64,000 nt of DNA. Source: Thozetella sp. PMI_491 (taxonomy: Eukaryota > Ascomycota > Sordariomycetes > Chaetosphaeriales > Chaetosphaeriaceae). The notes beneath the pieces were generated by a model, which did no database searches, was not told the origin of the DNA, and was given only the letters and a program-made list of their open reading frames with translations. Below are positions 24,836-36,504 of this stretch, in pieces. Within the stretch, counting starts at the first letter, position 1. Every line of letters begins with the position of its first letter. The translations under genes and the position numbers were made by a program. The stretch is taken from NCBI GenBank assembly GCA_021432635.1, contig MU270051.1, positions 310,001 to 374,000 of the forward strand, given 5' to 3'.

Positions 24836-25996
24836 AACCGTCAACAACTGCGACAACCGTCTTCGTCTTCCGACTTCTTCACCGACAACGACCCGGGGTG
24901 GTTTTGCGTAGCTGCAAAGGGGCTTATGAGGTGCGATGTGGGAGAGGAGAGGGAGAAGAGCGAGAGAGGGATGGGCACAGGTTGGAAAGGGAGAAAGGGA
25001 CCCAACGAAGCTAGTGAGGGCCCGCCCGCACGGGCAGAGGATGGAGCGAAAAGGAAAAAAAAAAACCTGAGGTGACCTGGGCGTAACTTTTCTTCTTTGA
25101 GCCCGCCCGCCCGCACTTGGGCCGAAAGCCCCCTAAACGACGTCCAAATGGCGGGCAAGGGCCGGCTAGCCACCAGGGACGCGAGGTACCTCTGAGGTAC
25201 CACTTGCTCACAGCTGCCCTCTTCTTTGGGTTAGCAGGGCTGGGCCACTGGCGGCCTTCGTTTCCATCCTGGGCCTGGCTTCCATCCCACATGGCCTTCT
25301 GCTCGCCTGGCGGCGGGTGCTGCGCGGACCACAATTTTTTTTTGCAAGCGGCCTCCGCTGGTCTTGCGATATTCATCTTGCCTTCCTTCGAGGGATAAAC
25401 TTTCAGCGGCCCCTCCTTCCCTCCCCCGTGCTCAGCTCTTGTCCCCCTCCCGCGCCTTCCCCCCCATGTCGCGGGCTGGTCGGACTCGGATATCCTTGCC
25501 CTGATAGGGCCCCTGGGCTCGGCCGATCCTCTTGGTCCTCCATGCACGCGCCATGGCGCCCGCCCTGGGAGCGAACAAGTCTAACTAAGGTATGTATGCG
25601 CTGTACTGTACCTACCTACACACCTTAACTTGCTTACCTAGCAATAGCTTCTCGGGTCGACGGCGCCGCGAGACAGGCAAGGAAGGCAGGTGAGCCAAGG
25701 TACCTGCGAGACTAGCGAGTACTCTCCGCCGTTCCTGGGTGTCCACTCTCGTGGCTGTTCACGCTGGGCTGCTCCATTGCCCCATTGCCCCATTGGAGCC
25801 CCTCGTGCCATGCCCCTTTAGTGGGAGAACTTTACGTAGTGCGCTGCAAGGCCAGGGTGGAGGGCGACGGATCACTCGGTGGCCCCCTGCTGCTGACTCG
25901 AGCCCACCTACGATCTTAGGGACGGACGGGGGGGGGCTGTGAGTCGGGATTCGGTAGCTTTGGCCCGGGGAACAATGGCCTGTTCGTCTGTACTAC

Positions 25997-26070
25997 GTAC
26001 CTAGTAAGGCGCAACGGCGCCCAGCTCCTACAGGTACTAGATACAGTACTTACATACATACCTACCTCCA
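25997..26070. repeat. TACCTA/GTACTA-type short repeat cluster
   Basis: Several copies of TACCTA, GTACCTAG and TACATACATACCTACC within about 75 bp. Similar clusters occur near 25610 and 26315. They are partly self-complementary (CCTAGG-like). Function unknown. Confidence 0.6.
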
Positions 26071-28268
26071 ACTCTCTCTGCCTTTGCGCCGACTTGCGCC
26101 GGGCGGTTGGTTCCCATTTCGCCGTGTGCCTGAGGATGGATCGTGAGGGGCTTGGCTCACCAAGCTTCCAACTTCCACGCCTCCAAAGCCTCAAGAGCAT
26201 CTTGGGGGGAGAAGGGGGGAGCGGACTTGTTTGCACGCTTACCCGGCTCCAGCCCAGCTTCGGCCAGATTCCGGGTCCATTGATTAGGTGTCGCTTCTGA
26301 CTTACACGTGCGGCGCTACCTACCGTGCCTAGTCACGATGTCTTTGCCCACTGCCCACTGCTCCACCTGCCGCACAAGCAATTGCGTTGACAGCTGTCCT
26401 TCTTGTCCGTGTCTCGGGCCTCGATCCACTACCCTCCGCGCCCTAGCACCGGCTTTGCGTGCGACAGCTGCTGCGTGGTAGTCTGATGGTGGACACGGAC
26501 CACAGAGCGAGCTTCATCACATATCACAAAACAGCTTCTCGAGGCAGGCAGGTTGCCTCCCGCGGCCAAACCAACGCGCTCGGATCAAATTCCGGCAGGC
26601 AAGAAAAAACAAAAAAAACGCCAGCCTGGCTTTGCAAATGCGCGTGCCGTGCCTGCGATCGTCTTGCGCCAGTGACAGCCCTCACGGGAGCCCTGTCCTG
26701 CGCTTCCGCGCATCGCAGGCATTCGCTAGCACCCGTTCGACCCGGCGCTCACTGGTGCATGTGCTCCAGACAAGGTCGTGGGCATGCGCCTGGTCGAACC
26801 CCTGTCCGAAGCAACGCCCAATCAGGCCGCAAGCCAGACCTCCTGCTTCCTCGAATTATCGCGCCACCAGGGCCGGGCTGCTAGGCGTAGGCAACCCTGC
26901 CTGCAAGCTGCACCAACGACGGCGTGAGCCTCGGAGCAGCCCAATTGGGATTGGAGATGGGAGCCATGCAAAGCAGGTCGTGCCGCTCCCTTTCAGCACG
27001 GCTGAAGGTGCTGGGAGGCCGACCTGCAGCGCCCAGCAATCACAGGGCAGCGGACGAGCCGTCTCTTTTCGTCCGGGCACCAGGCTGTGGCGCCTTCTCG
27101 AAGGCCTGCGTCGCATTCTCTGGTCTTTATGGTAACCCAACCCCCAAAGGGTGTAGCCTCGCCTCGCGTCTCTTGGCCGTAGCGGTAATTCGGGATACCC
27201 TTCTCAGAAGATTGGATTCACAATGCTGCTAGCTTGCCAGTGCGACGGCGGGAGGAACAACCCCGCTTCTACTGGGACTCTTGGGAGCGGCTGGGGCCTC
27301 TACTTTTTTCGACCATCGTGACCTTCTCTGCGTCGTGCCGAAACCTGCGGACGAACCTCCCACATTGGCACTAGCCCTGCCTCGCGAGTCGATGTGCAAA
27401 CAGATGCCAGAGGATGCAGCCCGTGGTTCTCCCTGTGGTCTCAGACTGTCTCCCCTCAAGCCGCCTATCACAGAATCCTTCCCGAGGCGGTTTTCTCCCC
27501 TCCCCGCCCCCCACGCGTTGAGACGCCGGCGTTGAAGGACATGGGAACAAATCGTCGTTCGGTGGTGCTGCAGAACTGGAGCCCTTGACACCATAATTGG
27601 GTCAACCTGGGAGCAGCCAGTTCCACGGTGCGACCTGCAGCATTAGCCCCCGGCTTGCTGGCGGTCTAGACACGCCGGTCGGTTCATAGGACGGTTTCAC
27701 CACGTATTAACACAGCTTCGACTTAAAGTTTGCTTTTGTTCAGCTTGCCTCTCCGACGACGCTATTGAAGCGGATGCGCCCGAGTCGCACTCGTTTTGCG
27801 CAGCCACCGAAAGCTTGCGCCGTCGTCCCGGATGATCATGGGCTGATGACAACACCTGTGCTCCATGCAATTTGAACTTGGTTCTGATTATGACTTGTCT
27901 TTATGTGTAGCCCAACGTCCCGGGACCAATTATCGACAGCCGTTTCCTTCAGTCCTCGGTCGAGGAGAGCATCGGTAATCTGCTCCTCTCCAATGGCATG
28001 CGACCACTTCCTCGTTTTGCCCCCTTCCTCAACCCTCAGCTGGCTACATCTCTTGGTTATCTATATGATAACCAGAGAAGCCAAGGGCAACTATGCTCCC
28101 TCCCACCCCCATACAAAAAAAGAAAACGCAAAGCAGTTCTATGATATTGGAACATCCCAAACGCCAATGCTAGTAAACCCGTGGAAAGCAAGCCGCTCGC
28201 TGCACCGAATGGCCCCGAGCCCGCGCACGTCACCCAGTTTTTATTCAAACACACATAGGTTTCCGAGA

Positions 28269-29998
28269 CTACCACCCTGCAGCGTGTCCAGCCCGGCCCC
28301 TCTCGGACGGGTGAAGATCGCCTGCGACTGGTACGTCGGTTGTCGGCGCAGTCGACCGCGGCTGGGCTTCCACCACATAGCTTACGCCATCATCCGAAGC
28401 GTAGGACGGGGGGCGACGCAGACCTGACGGCTCACTGGCGCTTCCGTGGCTGCTGCTCGAGCTGCTTTCGGTCGTATTCTCCTCCTCTACCGTAGCTGGA
28501 GCTTCTTCGTTGCGCATCCAAAAGATACGGTTGGGGTCAACTCTCTGAAACGTGGGTCAGCGCTAGGGACAAAGAATGAAAAAAGTAAAGGGTGCGCCTC
28601 AAGGTACATCCACGAAGGCAGGTTCCTCAAGCGCATGGGGACAAATTACATACCACGCTCTCCCGCCACAAACCATAGGCCGGCGGGTTTATCTTGGTCG
28701 CCTCGCTCTCAATCCCAGCCGCTTCCTCGTCCCGGGCGAGCACCACGCGGATAGGCTGGCGTGGAATTGCATAGCCACCGGGCCCGTAGAGCTGCGCAAC
28801 CTGCGCACGTGGATGCTGCTCCTCGTCTCGGGGTCCCTTGACAATCAAGATGCAGAGCCGGATCAGCCCATGGCAGAAGAAGATAGTGACGAAGAGGATG
28901 ATGAGGATGAGCAGCACTGTGAACTCGCTGTTGTTGATGTTCTTGGTGATGGAGAGTGCGAGATCTGAGATCGGGGTCAGCGTCGCACATGCAATAGGGC
29001 AGCGGTCAGCTGCCCTCAAGGGGGGTTGTGTAAGTTCACTCACAGACACTCAGAAGCAACGTCAAGAACAAACCCGATACGAAGCACCGCAGGATCTGGT
29101 TGCGTATCCGGCGAGACTTGACCCACGGGAAGCAGAACAGGAAGTGCTTGGGCGTCGGCCGCTGCTCTCGCTCTCTTCTCCGCTGCCGCTCACGCCTTCG
29201 TCTCCGGCGCTCCACTCGCTCCTCTTCCATCGACTCTTGGCTCTCACGTTCGCGCCGGGACCGGTGAGATCGCTCCGAGCGATGCGATCGGTCGCTGCCC
29301 TCGCGGCGGTGCCTCCGCTGCCTGCCGTCCTCCACCATGTCGGCAAGGTGGGCCTCAGCTGGATCGGCGCCGTTGAATCGCCGCCTGCCTTCCGAGGACT
29401 GGCGAGCATGTCCGGCCTGTCCGGCGCCGTGAGTGTGCACATGCTCGGCCGGCATGACCGGTACGGGCTCTTGCACCCCGTTCGCATTGCCGCGAGTTCG
29501 CGAGAATGAGGGCCGGGGGGCGTGCATCGAGTGGGCCGTCCCGGGCCGCGACGGCGGCCCATTTGACCCCTGGGTCCAAGTGCGAGTAAGGTTCGGGAGG
29601 TGAAGACGAGTACTGGGGAGAGTCTGCGCTCCAATGCGGAACCGTGGCGTCTTAGGGCTTTCGGCTTCCTCATCCGTTCCCCCCTCCCCGGAATACCTGC
29701 TACTGCTCGGCCGCGGTATCCTTGGTGTCGAGTCTGGGCTCTGACGAGGCCGAGAGCTCACCACGCTGAAAAAGCTGGGTATGCGAGGCATGAAACGAGT
29801 CGCCGGCCGCTCCGTCATCTCCTGCTGTGACTCCAGATCCCGCACCTCGGCGCTCTGGGCAGGCCGGGGCGAGAGCGGCACCCGATCGTCGTCCTCGGCA
29901 TCGCGAGAGGGCTGCTGCTGGTTCTGGTCTCGTCGACCGCGCGAGAAAAAGTCGACCCGGAACGCGTCCATGTTTGGGCGTGTGATGGTGAAGACCAT
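28269..29998 (-). CDS. Two-TM protein with two PPxY motifs, possible Rsp5-adaptor type
   Basis: I do not recognise a named family. Three exons (29998-29044, 28964-28654, 28544-28269) give 513 residues. The first 300 residues are polar, Ser/Pro/Arg-rich and probably disordered, ending in a very basic run (ERRRRRRERQRRREREQR). Two hydrophobic helices form a hairpin: QILRCFVSGLFLTLLLSVYL (about 303-325) and FTVLLILIILFVTIFFCHGL (about 333-358). The C-terminal tail carries PPAY (412-415) and PPSY (467-470), the last within RPPSYASDDGVSY, plus a Ser run. PPxY motifs bind WW domains of Nedd4/Rsp5 ubiquitin ligases, and small membrane proteins with such tails act as ligase adaptors in yeast. That role here is inference. 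A second possible start lies nine codons in, at 29971; 29998 is preferred for its AAGATGG context. Confidence 0.8.
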
Positions 29999-32604
29999 CT
30001 TGCCGGTGTGGGTAAGTCTGTGGGCACTATTGACCTAATGAAGTGACCATGCTCCCGTGTCGTCGGTGGTTGTCTCTAGAAGGGGGGGGTCCCAACCCGG
30101 GCGGGCGTTGTGTTCCTCCTTGACCCTGCGTCAATCTGCCTCAGGCCAGGGCAGATCTAAGTAGTGGAGGCGGAGGAGGTCAAGTTTGTCCAAAAGGCTG
30201 GTTTCGGCTCCAGTCCACCTGGACGAATGAATGCTGGCTCGGCCGTGCGGTTCGAGAGGGTGCAGCTGCGGTGTCGTCGTTGTTGCTCGATCGCGATGGC
30301 GCGCCTCAGAACACTCCCGAGCCAACCGTCGATATTACTGAGAGGAAAGGGGGGGGGATCGGTGTAAATGCACTGGATGCCGGCTGCCTGTCCTCTAGTT
30401 CCACCCATACAATACAAAAAAAGAAGTCGGAGAGGACCAAGCGATCCCGTAGGAGAAAAGAACAAACAATGTCCAATGAAGCTGACTCCCAGAGCCAGTA
30501 GGCGACGTCGGTCCTAGAATCGAAGGTAGGGTTGGGCGAGGGAACGGAAGCGGAACTCAGGAGAGGAACATGCCAAAGGTTCACACTCCAGCCCAAGAGG
30601 ACAAGAGATCGTTGGGCAGGGAGCTGCCAAAAGTGTACGAGGACCGCTCAGAATGGCGCAAGCACCATGTTCGGAGACAGGTTGGAGAGCGAGTGGCCGG
30701 GGAAGTTTGGGAAGAGGCGTTGGGGTCTCGGCGACGAGATACGCAAGGAGTCGAGGCCCTGTCGAGGCTGTCCTCTTTCCCCCCCTTAGCGAGGGGCGCG
30801 GGCCAAGCGAATCACAGATAGGGAAGCGAGCGGTTCTGCGAGGCGCGATGACCCCCTACATGCACACGGACGTTCAAGTCTCACCTGGGGGGCCCCGAGG
30901 CTACTCCATGTGTTGTGGAATTGGGAGACATCGGACAACGGGGGGGAAGGCATCTTGCCGCTTTGGGGCCGGCTGCGGACGCAAGCTGCTTTCAGCGCCG
31001 TTCGGGGCAGCCGCGATGCTGCCCCTCGCGCCCTCCTTTCCCTCCTTTGTCCCCTTCGTCCCCATCTCGGGGGCGTCGGGGCGACGACACTGGGCGAGAC
31101 CGGCACCGTTCTGAGCTTCGTAGCAGGGCTTTGTGGTCGCAGCAATGGGACGCTGGGTCGCGATTCGTCGACATGTCGCCCTGACCCTGGGACCTGAGGG
31201 GAGTTTGGGGGGTAACGAGGCGCCCTGATTGGCCCGCCTCCGTGATTCACTGAATTTCTGTGACAGCCTTGGTACGTCGCATAATTTGAAGGGGGTCCCG
31301 GGCAGGGGTCTAGTCTGGCGTCTTGTTTCGGATCCCGGGAGACGTTCACCAGTAAGTAGGGGCGCCCTCCACCATTTGCTTCCTTGGCGCCCAGACAGCG
31401 CACTAGCACCAATAGAGCCGGGATCCGCGGCACATCAGCGACCGATCCCAGAGCGCTATCTCTAGTATCTCAAACCTCCAGGGCACGACAACGAACATAT
31501 GGAGAGGGTTATCGCCAGGCCACTGCGGGGAAACATTCAATTCTAGAAGCCTCCATCCAGCAGTGATGAGTTTGTTTTTGTTGTCCTTCTCCACCGACGA
31601 GGCTTGACCTATAGATTTGGTAAAGAAGAGGGGAAAGAAAAGTTGGGTAGGAACAAAGCGAGGAGACTGGAGTCGAATCAACCGAATTCATCAAAGTACT
31701 TTCTCTTTGACCCGCAGACACAAACTGCTCTCCTGCACCAGCAATCTTCGTTACACTTCCAACGGCCAAGACACTGGCGCCATCTGACCGATGACGAGAC
31801 TTTTGCTTCAGAGTCAACTCGTGACTCTCTCTGGGCCGCTGTAAACCAATTAGTGCGCCCTAGCCAGATGAATAGATTTCTCTCGAAAAAACTTAGCTGG
31901 AGAGAAGTCGCATGAAACACACCAGGCATTGGACGTGGACACCATATTCCCGTGTAGCTAGACCAGGCAACCCGTCCGTAATTAGGGCGGGCACCATAAA
32001 CGACAGACCATCGATGGCCCATCCCACACGCCCCACCCAGCATGGCAGAAATTGATCACTCTTCAAGTAGGGTATCTTGGTATTCGAAGTGCCTATCCGG
32101 GCCGTACGCGCCTCCCATATTTTCTGAAGCAGGGCACTCGACATCGCCTATCTCCCTTAGCCCCATGCACCGCTGATCCCGTTCAGATCTACAGGGTCAA
32201 CAAAGGACACCGTTCCCCATCACCCCGCCCGCCCCCCTGGCCACCGGGTCCAACTGCCTTTGTGCTGTGGTATGTCAACTCGAGCAGGGTTCTTGTAACG
32301 AAACAGCGTGGGTATGGTCCCCAAGGCACAGCAAGAGCGGTAGCCACATATACGAGGTGCTCCGTGCGCCATCCCTGCAGAGTGGCACCTGTCGAGCTGT
32401 CCAGGATACACAAGGCGTTGGGAGAACAATATTCACCGGAGCTTGTACCCGTTATCTCTGGCCGTACATGTGAGAAGGTCTGCTAAGTGCGACAAGGATG
32501 CTTTCGTAGAAGTAGACCGTATCTTGGCCCGGGCGCTTGGGGCCCTAGCCGTCACCGATGAATATTCGGCTCCCAGTTCTGGGGTATGATATGTTGAGCT
32601 ACCC
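29999..32604. other. Intergenic, 2.6 kb
   Basis: Upstream region of the PPxY membrane gene and downstream flank of the U5-40K gene, both on minus. Open frames are short with no recognisable domain, and no RNA gene is seen. Confidence 0.5.
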
Positions 32605-33850
32605 TCATTGTTTCAGCTCGCCAAGGAGCATCGTCCGGTCGGTCGACGCAGAAAGAACTGCGGAAGCGGGTCAGCTATAGAAACAACACGGATCACGGTA
32701 GCCCCGGCACTTACTGATTGGATCGGATCCGGGACTAAACTCGGCGCAGTTGACTGTGCCCTTGTGGCCCGGCAGCTTGTACAAGAGCTTGCCGGAATCG
32801 CTGGACCAGATGACGACCGTGCCGTCGCCCGCTCCGACCGCGATCTTCTTTCCGTCCGTGTCCCAGCTCCCGCGAATGAGGTTCTTTTCGAGGCCCACAG
32901 GCGCGCCATCGAATGTCCGAATATGCCTCTCAGCCGGTGCGAATGGCCGGATATCCCAAGTCCGTGCTGTCGAGTCCAGTGCATAGGAGAGCAGCTGCTG
33001 GGAATCGGGGGATACTTTGAGCGTTGTGACCGTATCCTGGTGCCCAATCATGGAATACACCACAGACTTCTTCCGTATATCCCAGACCTTGATATCATTG
33101 TCGATGCCTCCTGAGAAGATCTCGTTGCCTGCCTCTGAGATGGCAACAGCGGTGATGGGGAACTCGGTCTGGATGTAGTCGACCGCGGTCTTGGTTCGCG
33201 GATCCCAGAGCCCAATCGAGCCATCATCGCTGCCGCTGATGAGTAGATCCTCCCCACGCTTCGCGATGTCGAGGGCGTTGATGATCTCCTCATGGCCGAC
33301 ATATCTTCGTATCCTTGACCCCGACGTGAGGTCCCAGCTCGCAAGGTGCATATCGGCCGAGGCGGAAAAGAGAATCTCGGAGTCGCGAGACCACTGCAGA
33401 TCGAGGATCGCCCCACGGTGGCCGGTCAGGACGCCATAGTTGTCGCAGTCGCCGTAGGTCCTCCACAGCACTAGCACACCGTTCAGCCGGCCATAATCTA
33501 ACCACGAGATGCATGCTTGAACCTACAGATGCTTCGGTCCATGGAGCCAGACGCGATCATATTTCCAGACGGGTCAAACTTGGCCGAGAAGATCTCTCCT
33601 GCATGCCCGGACAGCTCCATCACAGGGGCTTGGAGGCTGCTGGTTCGAGGTTGCTAGCGCATGCGTTAGACATTGGGGTAATTCCACCACGACCGACAGA
33701 GAAGCAAGGACATACGGCTTGGACGAGCGCCCCGCTCCCCGTCCCGTCGGACCTCGTGAGCGCGCGACTCGAGCCGACATTCTGCCTCTTGACTACCAAT
33801 TGGCCATCGTTCGGCTCCTCCGCCGCCGGTCTCTTCTCGGCAGGCGCCAT
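32605..33850 (-). CDS. U5 snRNP 40-kDa WD40 protein (SNRNP40/Cwf17-like)
   Basis: Seven-bladed WD40 propeller of the U5 snRNP, a partner of Prp8 in the spliceosome. Four exons (33850-33716, 33653-33527, 33470-32715, 32657-32605) encode 356 residues; the human protein has 357. After a polar N-terminus (MAPAEKRPAAEEP) come the repeats. Family-specific text includes MELSGHAGEIFSAKFDPSG, LLWRTYGDCDNYGVLTGHRG, SGGIDNDIKVWDIRKK, TARTWDIRPFAP, EKNLIRGSWDTDGKKIAVGA and KLPGHKGTVN. The last exon closes the propeller with DPIILSASTDRTMLLGELKQ. All four junctions are in phase. It shares a 406-bp divergent promoter with bet3. The call of subunit, not just of WD40 fold, rests on the YGDCDNY and RPFAP segments. 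Confidence 0.94.
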
Positions 33851-34256
33851 ATCGTCTTCGTCTTTTACGTCGACCGGGGGCTGGGGGTTGTAAAATCGGT
33901 CGTGTGACGAGACCGACTGTTTGCGACGTTGTTGGCTCCTGAGCTCGCTGGTGATGTTTACAGGCCCATCAAAAATTCAAGCTCAGCTGGATTTTTTATT
34001 CCCCGCGAGCCGGGCAGGGTGGGGCGCGCCACCCTTGCAAAAGGCGGCCCACTACGCGGGGTTGCTGGACTGGCAAGCCTCGTCGTTGGAGCTAAGGTTC
34101 TACGGATTCGTCCATCCTTCACCGCCCAGCAGAAGCTCGACATCAACCACCACCAATCACTCCCGCCGCTCGACAGTCTTTCGCCCACTTTGGAGGAGGT
34201 CTAGACGGGCTTTTGACCCTCTGCCGACGGCCCCCCGGGGTTATAATCTTGCCAGA
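33851..34256. promoter_or_regulatory. Divergent promoter, U5-40K / bet3
   Basis: 406 bp separate the two head-to-head start codons. Both transcripts must initiate here. No specific factor site is obvious to me. Confidence 0.6.
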
Positions 34257-35018
34257 ATGGCGGCGAACAAGGCGTCACGATTGGGCGAAGAGTCAGGCAC
34301 CTCCTCTACACACCACGATGGATCGCCATGCGCAGTTGCTAACTTGCTTGACACAGGATTTGGAAGTAAGCGTGGCCACCGCTGCATCCCGAACGGCGCC
34401 TTTGCTAACGATGCGATAAGAACGCGGATAGATAAAGTCAACTCGGAGCTCGTTGTCCTCACGTACGGCACCATCGTCGCGCAGCTCTGCAAGGACTACG
34501 ATAGCGACTATGTCGAGGTGAATAAGCAGCTGGACAAGATGGGCTACAATATTGGCCTTCGGTTGATCGAGGACTACCTCGCAAAGTCTAACTCGATGCG
34601 CCGGTGTTCCAACTTCCGCGAGACGGCCGAGATGATATCCAAGGTTAGGCCACGTATCTAGGCCTCCTGGGAAGCGCCCCGTTGCTCAGCTAACCGAATT
34701 CACCAGGTCGGGTTCAAGATTTTCCTCAACATCACGCCGACCATTACCAATTGGACGAGCGACAGCAAACAATTCTCCCTTGTGTTTGAAGAGAACCCGC
34801 TGGCCGACTTTGTGGAGCTACCGGACGACGGGCGCGCTCAGGACGAGCTGTGGTATTCAAACATATTTTGCGGAGTACTCAGGGGCGCCCTCGAAATGGT
34901 GCAAATGCAGGTGGAGGCGCATTTCATCAGTGATATGTTGAGGGGTAATGACACCACCGAGATGCGGATATCCTTGATACGATACATCGACGATGAACTC
35001 CCGCCGGAAGATGACTGA
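34257..35018 (+). CDS. bet3: TRAPP complex subunit Bet3 (TRAPPC3)
   Basis: Core subunit of the TRAPP complexes, which tether ER-to-Golgi and Golgi vesicles and activate the Ypt1/Rab1 GTPase. Four exons (34257-34291, 34357-34365, 34421-34643, 34707-35018) encode 192 residues. Exon 2 is only 9 nt. Splicing it in gives the conserved N-terminal helix RLGEEIWKTRIDKVNSEL, which no contiguous reading provides. Conserved text follows: LTYGTIVAQLCKDY, DKMGYNIGLRLIEDYLAKS, CSNFRETAEMISK, ITPTITNWTSD, NPLADFVELPDD and LWYSNIFCGVLRGALEMVQM. C77 corresponds to the palmitoylated cysteine of human BET3 (C68). Introns of 65, 55 and 63 bp have GCTAAC or GCTAACC branch sites. Confidence 0.95.
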
Positions 35019-36504
35019 TTAGTACGGGTCCCGCCATGCGAGGCCTTGCTACGCGCCGGAGGCGCACCCGGCCGCGTCAAACGTAGATAGCCATAGATAT
35101 ATCTGGGTCGGTTCAGCGAAACCGTCGCTGCTCGCCAAGGCCATATCCGGAGCGATGCGTATAGCAGTGGCTGCGCCAGGCTTGCCTTTTGGGGGACGAG
35201 AGTCCGTCATTCCCTAGGCGTAGATACGCCTGCCTTGGGTAAAATAGATTAAAAAGCCAATTTACCCTGATAATAGAGCCCTACAGTCAAGTCCCAAAAC
35301 CTCTCATTGTCAGTTTGAAATACTCTAGCTGTATCTTTGTTGAAGTGTATCACCCCCCCGAGCTTCTAGCGAGTGCAACACTGACGACCACCTTCCCACC
35401 TAATGATACCAGAAGTATTGGCGTATTTGCCCTCTCGAGTCCTGCCGAGCAATATCTAAGGCTTGGTGTAGGCAGTACACATCATACATCACCTGTAGCT
35501 ATCGTCGATTCGCTTAACAGGGACCAATCTTTGGCCTCTCTCGTTCGAGACCGGGGTTTTCTGCTAGTCTTCGCCAGCTCTTCTACCCTTATTTATAAAA
35601 AAGAAATATGGTCCCATGAGAATGACACTAGGGCCAATCTCCGGGGCTCACCTATCTTTCTCGTTTGCTTATTCGCGTCACCCACGCCGCGGACTTGACC
35701 AGGCTCAGCCAGCAGGCAGATCCAGTCCAAGATACAGATCCGCTTCCAATCCATCAATCCAAATTTACTGCGGAAAGAGGCGGGAATCGCAGCACTCTAC
35801 ATGCCTCGGTACGTGGCTCCGCGGGCCTATTTCTCTGTGGTTTAAACGACCTTGATAGACCGCGGGCCAATCATTTCGCGCTGTTGGTGTTCTGCGGAGT
35901 AAACCCTCCTGAGATCCTATCCTCAAATGGTTGGAGAAAAGTTGGCGATCTAGCAATCGACAGTCGCATTGGCCGGGGTCGAGCTGCTGTTGGGTGACAT
36001 CATGACCCTCCTTCGCACCATACAGAAGCTGCAGCGGTCCCTGGAAATCACGATTTCCGGCCACGAGAGAACACGAGGGTGCAGATACAGAAATTTGAAG
36101 AGGATAATTCGTGGCGGTTTGCTTCGGGGAACGGGATAGCCGTCCATGGCAATCTGGCGAGAGTAGGAATACACCCCAATGCCCTCTTTTGGTTTTCTTT
36201 TCCCTTTTGGCAATACCCTCAGCTAACTCATCGCAAGAGCCAGCTTTACACTCACTCAATCGACATGAACAGCTGGCGCCTCCAAGACGCGTACCTATCG
36301 AGATCATGACATCGCCTCGTACATTACTGGGGCCGTTAACAACAACATGGACGGCCCCGCCCCTGTGCTCGTGAGCTAACCCCATGCTGCATCTGAAAGG
36401 AGAGATGCTCGGATGCCCGATGTCCCGAGAACTGTGTAGCCATGTTTACCATTCAAGGTGTATTTACATTAGCATGCTAACATGCGAGTGCTATCAGATA
36501 CGCC
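35019..36504. other. Intergenic, 1.5 kb
   Basis: Between two plus-strand genes. It is moderately AT-richer than the genes. No domain-bearing frame is seen. Confidence 0.5.

Larger units (their letters stand above)
23766..28268. other. 4.5-kb gene-free stretch upstream of the zinc-knuckle gene
   Basis: Between two minus-strand genes, so it holds the zinc-knuckle promoter and the 3' flank of the PPxY membrane gene. It is GC-rich, with a CTT microsatellite (24811-24835) and clusters of TACCTA-type tetranucleotides (about 25608-25640, 25997-26070, 26312-26325). Open frames (e.g. 24320-25075, 26459-26884) show repetitive, compositionally biased peptides without family likeness, so I call no gene. 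Confidence 0.5.

Noticed and set aside
24320-25075. 251-codon plus-strand frame
   Set aside because: It spans the CTT microsatellite as a Phe run, has no domain, and its composition follows the local GC skew.
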